Assembly (NCBI GenBank): GCA_035478375.1
Contig: DATIJQ010000012.1
Location: 1-28,182, forward strand
Direction: 5' to 3'
From: DASTDY01 sp035478375
GTDB lineage: Bacteria; Patescibacteriota; Saccharimonadia; Saccharimonadales; EFPC-124
Length of the DNA: 28,182 nucleotides
Numbering within the stretch: the stretch's first letter is position 1; every line of letters starts with the position of its first letter. Below the pieces are notes generated by a model, which was not told the DNA's origin, ran no database searches, and saw nothing but the letters and a program-made list of their open reading frames with translations. A program made the position numbers and the translations under genes. Of the stretch, positions 10,861 to 17,899 are shown piece after piece.

Positions 10861-13719
10861 TTATACAACAATATTGAGCAACCTACCAGGAACGTAAACA
10901 ACTTTTTTAGCCGCGCCGGACACAAATTGCTGCACGTGTTCGTTGGCAAGTGCTTGTTGTTCGATCTGTTCTTGAGTCATATCCGCCGAAACTTCTAGTT
11001 TGGCGCGGACTTTACCATTAACTTGCACAACGACAGTAATTGTTGCTTGAGTCAGTAATGATTCGTCATATTTTGGCCAGACGCTTAGGTGCACAGAACC
11101 TTCGCCGCCAAATTGCGCCCATAATTCTTCGGCCAAATGCGGTGCACAAGGGGCAATTAACTGGGCGATGGTTTTAATTGCTTGCCACCAGGTTTCGCCG
11201 TGCTCTGCAAATGTTTGAGTGGCGCGCAACTTATATAATTCGTTGACTAGCTCCATAACAGCGGCGATGGCGGTATTGTAGCCCATATTATGCATGTCGG
11301 CGGTGACTTTTTTGGTAGCTTTGTGGACCGCGCGGGTGATGTCGCTCGCAGATGTCTTGCCCTGCTCACCTGCTTGGTGAACTTCTTGCGCCAAGGTCCA
11401 AATGCGATTCAAAAAGCGGTATACACCACCCAAAGTGTCGGGGCTCCACGGCGTTTTTTGGTCGAACGGCGCCAAAAATAACAGTGTGGTGCGCAGCGCG
11501 TCGGCGCCGTAACCGCTCGCTATGACGTCTTCGGGGTCAACACCGTTGCCTTTGCTTTTGCTAAACTTGCCGCCGTCGGGCGCCAGCAACATGCCTTGGC
11601 TACGCAAAGCGGTGAATGGTTCCTCAAAGTTAATTAACCCTTCGTCGAACATGACTTTTGTCCACATGCGGGCGTACAGCAAGTGCATTACGGCGTGTTC
11701 GGCGCCGCCAACGTAGGTGTTGACGGGCAACCACTTTTCGGCCAGCTCGCGGCTAAAGGCGGCTTGGTTATTGTGCGGGTCGGCAAAGCGCAAAAAGTAC
11801 CAGCTGCTGCAGGCAAAACCGTCCATGGTGTCGGTTTCGCGCGTGGCTGGGCCATCGCAATTTGGGCAGGTTACGTTTACCCAGTCGGTAGCGCGGGCCA
11901 GTGGTGAACGGCCGTCGCCAGACGGTTCAAACTCTTTGAGTTCGGGCAATACAACCGGCAAGTCGCTTTCGGGCACGGGCACAATACCGCATTTTTGGCA
12001 GTGAATAATGGGGATGGGCGCGCCCCAATAGCGCTGGCGACTAATCAACCAATCGCGGATTTTGTAGTTAACGCGTTGGGTAGCGCCGGGCGTGTCTTGC
12101 ACGATTTTTTCGCGGACGTCGGCGCTATTTTGGCCGTCGTATTTGCCAGAATTGACCATGCGGCCTTCGCCGTGGTAGCACTCGCCTTTTACTAAGGTTT
12201 TGTAGACGGTGGCGTGCAGTTCGTCGGTAATTTTTTGTTCGACTTCGCTTTGGGGCAACCACTGCACGGTGAATTTGCCTTGTTCGTCGGCCTCGAGCGC
12301 CGTGTCTCCCCGCGCTTCGTCGACTAATTCAAACAGTAAGCCGTGGGCTTCGATTTGGCGCGCCACATTTTTGCTGGCCGCAAAATAGTTGTGGTGAATT
12401 TTGCCGGTTTTGGCGACGAGCTGCAAGTTTTTGTAGCCGGTTTCTTCAAGGATTTCGCGCTTGGCACAGTCTACCGTGTCTTCGTGTTCTTCGCGGCCGC
12501 CACCAATAAATAAGTTACCGCCCAATTTACCCCAGTTAATGCTGAGATATTCGTTGGTGCGCGGGTTGCGCACAATGGCCACAATGCTGCGACGGAATTC
12601 GGGGTTTTGCTGTGGCGTGCCGGTTTCGGGCTCGACAACTTCTGTAATTGGCAAGTTAAAGAACTTGGCAAAGGCGTGGTCGCGCTCATCGTGCGCTGGC
12701 ACGGCCATAATAGCGCCGGTGCCGTAGCCGCCTAAAACGTAATCGGCAATCCAAATTGGTAGCTTTTCGCCGTTGACTGGGTTGATTGCGTAAGCGCCAG
12801 TAAACACGCCGGTTTTACGCTGTTTTTCGTCCATGCGGTCGATGTCGGTCTTGGTTTGGCTGGCGCGGATGTACATGGCGACATCAGCTTGTTTATCTGG
12901 CGTAGCTAATTTTACGGCTAGTGTATGTTCGGGCGCGAGCACCATAAAGGTGGCGCCATATAAAGTGTCGGCGCGGGTGGTAAAAATTTTAATGGTTTCG
13001 CTGCGCCCATCAATTTTAAAATCGACTTCGGCGCCAATGCTTTTGCCGATCCAGTTGTGCTGCATGGCTTTAATGCCTTCGGGCCAGTCGAGCTGGGACA
13101 GGTCGGCGTCTAAACGGTCGGCGTAATCGGTAATCTTAAAAAACCATTGTTTGAGCGTTTTTTTGGTGACGGGCAAATCTTCGTGGCGCCAGCAGCAGCC
13201 GTTAACGACTTGTTCGTTAGCGAGCACGGTTTTGCATTCATTGCACCAAAATTGGGCGCTTTCTTTTTGGTAAGCCAGACCACGTTTTAATAGGAGTAAA
13301 AAGAACCATTGGGTCCAGCGGTAATAGTCAGGGTCGGTGCTGCCAAATTCGCGGTCCCAATCAATAGAAAGACCCAGGTGTTTGGCCTGTTGTCTAAAGT
13401 TGTCGGTATTTTTTTTGGTGGCAACTTGCGGGGCGATGCCGGTTTTAATGGCGTAGTTTTCGGCCGGCAAACCAAAACTATCCCAGCCCAAAGGGCTCAT
13501 AACCTCAAAACCCTGCATGCGCATAAACCGCGCTAAGGTGTCAGTGACGGTGTAAATACGGGCGTGACCAATGTGCAGTCCAAGCCCACTGGGGTATGGG
13601 AACATGCTCAGCGCGTAATATGGCGGCTTTTGGCTGTCGTCGTGCGCTTTGTAGGTTTGCTGTTCGTCCCAATTTTTTTGCCATTTGGGTTCAATTTCGG
13701 CCGGGTTGTAACGCTTCAT
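10861..13719 (-). CDS. leuS: Leucyl-tRNA synthetase with inserted Nudix domain
   Basis: A 952-residue class Ia synthetase that charges tRNA-Leu. HIGH is at 49-52, KFSKS at 718-722; zinc-type cysteines include Cys159 and Cys162. The editing domain shows the threonine-rich TTRADTLYG (247-254) and AHDERD (342-347). Between the end of this core (about residue 373) and KGECYHGEGRMVNSG (511 on), about 135 extra residues form a complete Nudix domain. Its box lies at 407-429 with Gly407, Glu413, Arg421, Glu422, Glu425, Glu426 and Gly428 all in place, preceded by a strand (SIVAIVRNP). Ordinary LeuRS lacks this. The frame is intact on both sides. A TATAAT lies 9 nt before the ATG, with a weak AAGG. Confidence 0.96.
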   Translation of the reverse strand: MKRYNPAEIEPKWQKNWDEQQTYKAHDDSQKPPYYALSMFPYPSGLGLHIGHARIYTVTDTLARFMRMQGFEVMSPLGWDSFGLPAENYAIKTGIAPQVATKKNTDNFRQQAKHLGLSIDWDREFGSTDPDYYRWTQWFFLLLLKRGLAYQKESAQFWCNECKTVLANEQVVNGCCWRHEDLPVTKKTLKQWFFKITDYADRLDADLSQLDWPEGIKAMQHNWIGKSIGAEVDFKIDGRSETIKIFTTRADTLYGATFMVLAPEHTLAVKLATPDKQADVAMYIRASQTKTDIDRMDEKQRKTGVFTGAYAINPVNGEKLPIWIADYVLGGYGTGAIMAVPAHDERDHAFAKFFNLPITEVVEPETGTPQQNPEFRRSIVAIVRNPRTNEYLSINWGKLGGNLFIGGGREEHEDTVDCAKREILEETGYKNLQLVAKTGKIHHNYFAASKNVARQIEAHGLLFELVDEARGDTALEADEQGKFTVQWLPQSEVEQKITDELHATVYKTLVKGECYHGEGRMVNSGKYDGQNSADVREKIVQDTPGATQRVNYKIRDWLISRQRYWGAPIPIIHCQKCGIVPVPESDLPVVLPELKEFEPSGDGRSPLARATDWVNVTCPNCDGPATRETDTMDGFACSSWYFLRFADPHNNQAAFSRELAEKWLPVNTYVGGAEHAVMHLLYARMWTKVMFDEGLINFEEPFTALRSQGMLLAPDGGKFSKSKGNGVDPEDVIASGYGADALRTTLLFLAPFDQKTPWSPDTLGGVYRFLNRIWTLAQEVHQAGEQGKTSASDITRAVHKATKKVTADMHNMGYNTAIAAVMELVNELYKLRATQTFAEHGETWWQAIKTIAQLIAPCAPHLAEELWAQFGGEGSVHLSVWPKYDESLLTQATITVVVQVNGKVRAKLEVSADMTQEQIEQQALANEHVQQFVSGAAKKVVYVPGRLLNIVV

Positions 13720-13754
13720 AACACCTTAATTATAGCGGGTTGTGGCGGCGCGGT

Positions 13755-14909
13755 CTAGCGGTCAATGTGTTGGTGGATATCGTTGCGGAGTTGCCACCAG
13801 CCATCGCGCACTTGCGGCACTTGATTGGCGATACTAAAGATACCAATTAACGCAGCAATCCAAATGGCGGCGGCAACCATTTTGCCCCAAAAACTTCTGG
13901 TTGTGGGCGCTGATTTTGCAAAGCGTAGCGCACTACCGGTCAGCATTTGTAACGGCAAAAATATAAGGTAAAACACGCAGCTGAGCAGTAAAATCATAAC
14001 CATTGTTGGCACGCCGGCAAAGTAGCCAGAGATGCTGCCGGTGCCAAAGAATTGAATCAGCGCAATAACCCAGGCCAAGCTCAACACGCACAGTAGTAGC
14101 GCACTCATGCCACCAATAAAACCGGCCAGCCCGCGGGAAAACTTGCCCGGCTTGTATCCATAGTTATAACCACTCATTTTGCGGGTGATTTCTTCGTTAA
14201 ATTCTTTTTCGAACTTTGCAGTATGGCCGGCTGCACCTTTTTTGTGCTCGTTGTGTAAGTTGGTCCAGTATTTAATTTGCTCGCCGTGTTCGGCGGTCCA
14301 TTTTTCTTGTTGATCTTGGCCGAATTTTTTCCAATATTCATAGCGCTTTTGGGCGTTAGCGATGATAGTCTGGGCATTGTACGGTATGCCCTGGGCGTGG
14401 GCGACGTCTTCGCGCGTGCGGGCTTCGGGCAAAAAGATGGCTAGCAAGATGTACACAATAATCCACGTGCCGGCGCTGATGACTGTCAAAATTATAAACA
14501 GCGCGCGAACCATTGTTGGGTCGACGTCAAAGTAGGCGGCGATGCCGTTACAAACGCCTTCTACAATGGCGCCGTCGCGGACTTTAAAGAGACGTTTTGG
14601 TGTGGCAGTTTTTGGTTCGTCGGTTTTAGTTTTGGCGTGTTCCTGATCTTTTTCATCACTTTCGACTGGGCCCATGCTTTTTAAAATGGCGTCGATTTCT
14701 GCCACAGCGATAACGTTTTTGTTAGTGTGTAGGTAGCTGGCACATTTGTCTGCAATGGCTTGTTCTAAGTCAGCAATAATCTCATCTTTATCGGGGTTGT
14801 CGGCGAGCGAACTCTTGGCAGTATTTAGATATTTTTGGAGTGCTTCGTAGCCTGGTTCTTCAACCTGATAGGCGTTGTTGTTTAAATTGACGGTTATAAC
14901 TTTGTTCAT
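13755..14909 (-). CDS. PspC-domain membrane protein
   Basis: A 384-residue protein. The N-terminal 80 residues (YEALQKYLNTAKSSLADNPDKDEI and following) resemble the HAAS/DUF1700-type helical region of membrane proteins encoded next to PadR regulators. A PspC domain follows (about 105-165: RLFKVRDGAIVEGVCNGIAA, then a helix ending FLPEAR). A charged soluble stretch precedes three or four more membrane helices. PspC proteins sense envelope stress or anchor regulators. The ATG at 14909 overlaps the padR stop as ATGA and has AGGAG upstream; the frame extends upstream but inside padR. Likely controlled by the PadR repressor. Confidence 0.85.
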   Translation of the reverse strand: MNKVITVNLNNNAYQVEEPGYEALQKYLNTAKSSLADNPDKDEIIADLEQAIADKCASYLHTNKNVIAVAEIDAILKSMGPVESDEKDQEHAKTKTDEPKTATPKRLFKVRDGAIVEGVCNGIAAYFDVDPTMVRALFIILTVISAGTWIIVYILLAIFLPEARTREDVAHAQGIPYNAQTIIANAQKRYEYWKKFGQDQQEKWTAEHGEQIKYWTNLHNEHKKGAAGHTAKFEKEFNEEITRKMSGYNYGYKPGKFSRGLAGFIGGMSALLLCVLSLAWVIALIQFFGTGSISGYFAGVPTMVMILLLSCVFYLIFLPLQMLTGSALRFAKSAPTTRSFWGKMVAAAIWIAALIGIFSIANQVPQVRDGWWQLRNDIHQHIDR

Positions 14910-15235
14910 TGACGTTCTCCTATTGCGTCGAGCGTTTCTTTTAATGTTGTCCAATATTGCTGGAGCTGATGGATTTGGCTGTGACCAACATCTGTTAGCT
15001 CATAATATTTACGGGGTGGGCCAGCGTCGGATTCAGACCATTCGTAGGTCACGAGACCGTCGCGGCGCATGCGACTGAGCAAAGGGTAAAGTGTGCCCTC
15101 TTGCGTTGCAAATTCCGTCTGGTTGAGTTGCTTTAGAATGTCTGCTGCATACACTTTATTTGCGGCAATCACTTTAAGCACAGCGAGTTCTAGCAGGCCT
15201 TTGCGAATTGGGGTAAATTTATCGCGTATGTTCAT
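14906..15235 (-). CDS. PadR family transcriptional repressor
   Basis: A 109-residue winged-helix protein: LLELAVLKVIAANKVYAADILKQL, then TQEGTLYPLLSRMRRDGLVTYEW, then PPRKYYELTDVGH, the three hallmarks of PadR. It binds DNA as a dimer. A 26-bp palindrome directly before the gene is the likely autoregulatory operator. The stop TGA overlaps the next gene's ATG, forming the common PadR plus membrane-protein pair, where the regulator usually represses its own operon until an envelope or drug signal is sensed. Confidence 0.93.
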   Translation of the reverse strand: MNIRDKFTPIRKGLLELAVLKVIAANKVYAADILKQLNQTEFATQEGTLYPLLSRMRRDGLVTYEWSESDAGPPRKYYELTDVGHSQIHQLQQYWTTLKETLDAIGERQ

Positions 15236-15239
15236 AAAA

Positions 15240-15285
15240 TAGTACCTTTATATAAAAAGGTACTAAATTAATAAATAATTGTCAA
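15240..15285 (-). promoter_or_regulatory. padR promoter and palindromic operator
   Basis: On the minus strand a perfect TTGACA (15280-15285), a 17-nt spacer and a weak TACCTT (15257-15262) form the promoter. The palindrome TAGTACCTTT (15240-15249) / AAAGGTACTA (15256-15265) with a 6-nt AT spacer covers the -10 and start region, placing a repressor over the initiation site. Confidence 0.7.
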
Positions 15286-15307
15286 GGGTTCACTTGGCAA
15301 CTATGCA

Positions 15308-16600
15308 TTAATCATCATCAGGGACATGTATCTCAAACTGTTTTTCTTTTATAGCAATCCAGTCAGAACTTTGGCGCACCAAGCTCTCCTCTTCTTTGGG
15401 GCTATGCAGTAATTCTTTAATAGCTTCTTCGGTGAACACGCCATTTTGGGAGCCTTTAGCCAATACGACGGCATGTTCTTGCAGTACGCTATGGGCAAAC
15501 GCGCCGGCCTGGTATGGGCTCATAAAACTGCGAACCTGGCAGCCTTTGGCCGCAGCGGCAGGGGCAAGATATTGCTCGGCGTTGGCGCCAACAGTAATCA
15601 CCCAATCGAGCATAGTCGGGTTACATGCATCGCCGACTTGTTTGTGAGCGTCAGCAGCCATGGCGCCGAGTTCGTTCATAGATCCCAAAATAGCAATCCG
15701 CTGTGGACTCGGGAAATTGTACAAAGTTTGCAAGGCGGCAATCGCCGCAATAGGGCTCGAGTTATAAGTGTCGTCTATAATAAGCGACTCTTTAAGGCCA
15801 CGTAGCAAGTTCATCCGTCCGTTTACTGGCCGTACCTGTTGCATACCGGCAACAATTTGCTGAGCAGTTAACCCCATCTTTATGCCAACAGCGGCAGCAG
15901 CTACGACTGTACGGATATTGTGTTGACCAACCACCGCAAGCGACACTTGTTGCTCGCCAAATTCGTGCGATACAAACGACCCAGTAAAGCCAATGCCCGG
16001 CTTAAAGTCTTGCACAACATAGCGATATTCGGCAACACCACTGGTGCCGTAGGTGTCAAGATTGATGCCTACGGGTACTAACTTGGCGTAATCTTGGCTA
16101 ACGTCATCGCAGTTTATAAGCGTTTCTTTACTGAATGACGCCACGGCGAGTTCTTCACGCGCTACTGCGTCAAGCGTACCAAAATATTCCATATGTTCGG
16201 CAGCAACAGCGGTGACTACCGCAATGTCAGCGTGCACGTATTTTTTAAAATGATCAATTTCGCCCGGATGATCAGTACCGAGTTCAAGCACCAAAACCTC
16301 GTACGGATACGGTTTGCTTAATAGCGCCTCAGTTTGCCACAACACCTTAAACCACGATAATGGATTTTTAAGCGACAAAGGTATGTGCAAATCGAACATC
16401 GCCAGCGGCAGCGCAATGTGCGTGTTATAGCTGCCATAGTGCGCCAAAACCTTATATTTTTGGCTGAGCACAGTGGCAATTGCCAGTTTAGTGCTTGTTT
16501 TACCCACGCTGCCAGTGACGGCAACTATAAAAGGCTTGCGTTTTTTGAGTAGGCGCTTGGCCTGAAATTCCAGAATGCAGGTGATAATGGTTTTAATCAT
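15308..16600 (-). CDS. murF: MurF-type Mur ligase
   Basis: A 430-residue Mur ligase. The ATP loop is VTGSVGKTSTK (about 28-38); the central domain has LELGTDHPGEI and AAEHMEYFG; the C-terminal domain carries DDTYNSSPIAAIAAL, LGSMNELGAMA and LAKGSQN, which are the MurF forms of these motifs. It should join D-Ala-D-Ala to the UDP-MurNAc-tripeptide in peptidoglycan synthesis. The N-terminal substrate domain is short compared with E. coli MurF (about 450 residues), a form common in several phyla. TATACT (16608-16613) lies 7 nt before the ATG with no Shine-Dalgarno. Confidence 0.85.
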   Translation of the reverse strand: MIKTIITCILEFQAKRLLKKRKPFIVAVTGSVGKTSTKLAIATVLSQKYKVLAHYGSYNTHIALPLAMFDLHIPLSLKNPLSWFKVLWQTEALLSKPYPYEVLVLELGTDHPGEIDHFKKYVHADIAVVTAVAAEHMEYFGTLDAVAREELAVASFSKETLINCDDVSQDYAKLVPVGINLDTYGTSGVAEYRYVVQDFKPGIGFTGSFVSHEFGEQQVSLAVVGQHNIRTVVAAAAVGIKMGLTAQQIVAGMQQVRPVNGRMNLLRGLKESLIIDDTYNSSPIAAIAALQTLYNFPSPQRIAILGSMNELGAMAADAHKQVGDACNPTMLDWVITVGANAEQYLAPAAAAKGCQVRSFMSPYQAGAFAHSVLQEHAVVLAKGSQNGVFTEEAIKELLHSPKEEESLVRQSSDWIAIKEKQFEIHVPDDD

Positions 16601-16624
16601 TGATTTTAGTATAGCAAATGCGTT

Positions 16625-16652
16625 TTGTTTTTAATGACATGTTGCTTACAAT
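16625..16652 (+). promoter_or_regulatory. Promoter of the 16686-17153 gene
   Basis: TTGTTT (16625-16630), a 16-nt spacer and TACAAT (16647-16652) precede the gene, divergent from murF. Confidence 0.55.
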
Positions 16653-16685
16653 TAAAATGTCGTTGCTCGACGCACAGGAGGATTG

Positions 16686-17153
16686 ATGGATCCGATACTT
16701 AAAGCTTTGCTCGATACGTTCATCGGCGGCGAGTTGGAAATACGAGGGCTCTCAGAAGAAGGTTATGTCTATCGCGGCCAGATTGCCACGATTACAATTG
16801 TTGAAGAAACCAAGACAACCTTTGGCTCACTACTGTTCGGCCTAGACTGGAATACAAGAGCCCTTGGCTGGCAAAGCCCCCATCACGGCCTGGTTCGCAA
16901 TGGCCGTTGGGAAGAGATCACCAAGCTCGAGTACTGCTGCAATACTGAACAGTCAACATCTAAAATCAACTCGTCAAACAATCCCAAGGTGCAGTTCCGG
17001 GCGGAACAACTGATCATCAGAGACACCCAACGCGCCGAGACTGTTATCGTTTTCCCCGCCACCGCTGACAAGTTGCGGCACGACAAGGTCGAGTGGCTCC
17101 CTGACGGACCTAAGGCGGCGTACGACGCAGCGCAGCGCCAAAAAAAGAAGTAA
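16686..17153 (+). CDS. Uncharacterised soluble protein
   Basis: A 155-residue protein without membrane segments that I do not recognise. It alternates short strands (GELEIRGL, GYVYRGQIATITIVEE, KTTFGSLLFGLDW) and ends in a basic QRQKKK tail. The mostly beta pattern would fit a small barrel-like fold, but this is a guess. AGGAGG lies immediately before a TTG (16683) and ATG (16686); ATG is taken as start. It has its own promoter and a following hairpin. Like the 6635-7243 gene it is a single plus-strand unit placed divergently beside a minus-strand housekeeping gene. Confidence 0.65.
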   Translation: MDPILKALLDTFIGGELEIRGLSEEGYVYRGQIATITIVEETKTTFGSLLFGLDWNTRALGWQSPHHGLVRNGRWEEITKLEYCCNTEQSTSKINSSNNPKVQFRAEQLIIRDTQRAETVIVFPATADKLRHDKVEWLPDGPKAAYDAAQRQKKK

Positions 17154-17169
17154 TACCGAGCGGCGACGA

Positions 17170-17199
17170 GTTAGCCAGGGCCTCAGCGCTCTGGCTAAC
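17170..17199 (+). terminator. Hairpin after the uncharacterised gene
   Basis: GTTAGCCAG (17170-17178) and CTGGCTAAC (17191-17199) form a perfect 9-bp stem with a 12-nt loop. No T-run follows directly; a T5 run comes about 20 nt later. Confidence 0.5.
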
Positions 17200-17213
17200 A
17201 TAATCCACCTATC

Positions 17214-17243
17214 TTGACTTTTTAACCATTAATTTCATAGAAT
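17214..17243 (+). promoter_or_regulatory. Promoter of the DedA gene
   Basis: TTGACT (17214-17219), an 18-nt spacer and TAGAAT (17238-17243). The -10 ends 8 nt before the ATG, so transcription should begin at or within a base or two of the start codon. Confidence 0.65.
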
Positions 17244-17251
17244 AGTATGGC

Positions 17252-17899
17252 ATGTTTCATAAATTCGCTATCTGGTTTAGCCCTTACACGCAGTGGATAT
17301 CACACACCATTGCATCGCACAGCGCCCTGGCGCCATTGCTGTTGTTGTTCATCGAAGAAGCCGGCATTCCGCTTTTTATACCTGGCGACTTGGTGCTAGC
17401 CTATACCGGCTATCAAGTGTCAGTCACCAACGCTGCTCCGTGGTGGATGGTCTTTATTGTTGCGCTCGCTGCAGTTATTGGCGGAGCGACAGTGTTGTTT
17501 TTTATCTCACGTCGCTGGGGTAATATTGTTATCGATAAACTCGGCAAGTTCATATTCCTACGCGAAAGCGACATTAAAAAAGCCGAGAAACTCTTTAAAA
17601 AATATGGTGTATGGACCATTATCGTTGGCCGCCACATTCCGGGTCTGCGCATTCCGCTGACAATTTTTGCTGGCGCTTCTGGCATGAGCTATCGTGCGTT
17701 TATTTTAAGCACGCTCGCTTCAACTGCACTGTGGGTTTTACTTGCCCTACACGTTGGCCGCCATTTTGGTGCCGACATCGAACATTTAGTGCGTAAACAC
17801 ATTGGTATTAGTATTGCCGTTGTGGCGCTGGCGGTTATTGTTATTGTGGCGCTGCACATTGTTGGTAGTCACGAGCGCAAAGAAAAATCTAATCGCTAG
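17252..17899 (+). CDS. DedA family membrane protein
   Basis: A 215-residue membrane protein with the DedA/VTT (SNARE-associated) motifs: FIEEAGIPLFIPGDLVLAYTGY near residue 35 and the basic half VGRHIPGLRIPLTIFAGASGMSYRAF near residue 125, separated by helices. Members flip phospholipids or undecaprenyl phosphate across the membrane and support envelope balance. Length is normal. The mRNA is probably leaderless. The last 11 nt overlap the end of the convergent ligD gene. Confidence 0.92.
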   Translation: MFHKFAIWFSPYTQWISHTIASHSALAPLLLLFIEEAGIPLFIPGDLVLAYTGYQVSVTNAAPWWMVFIVALAAVIGGATVLFFISRRWGNIVIDKLGKFIFLRESDIKKAEKLFKKYGVWTIIVGRHIPGLRIPLTIFAGASGMSYRAFILSTLASTALWVLLALHVGRHFGADIEHLVRKHIGISIAVVALAVIVIVALHIVGSHERKEKSNR

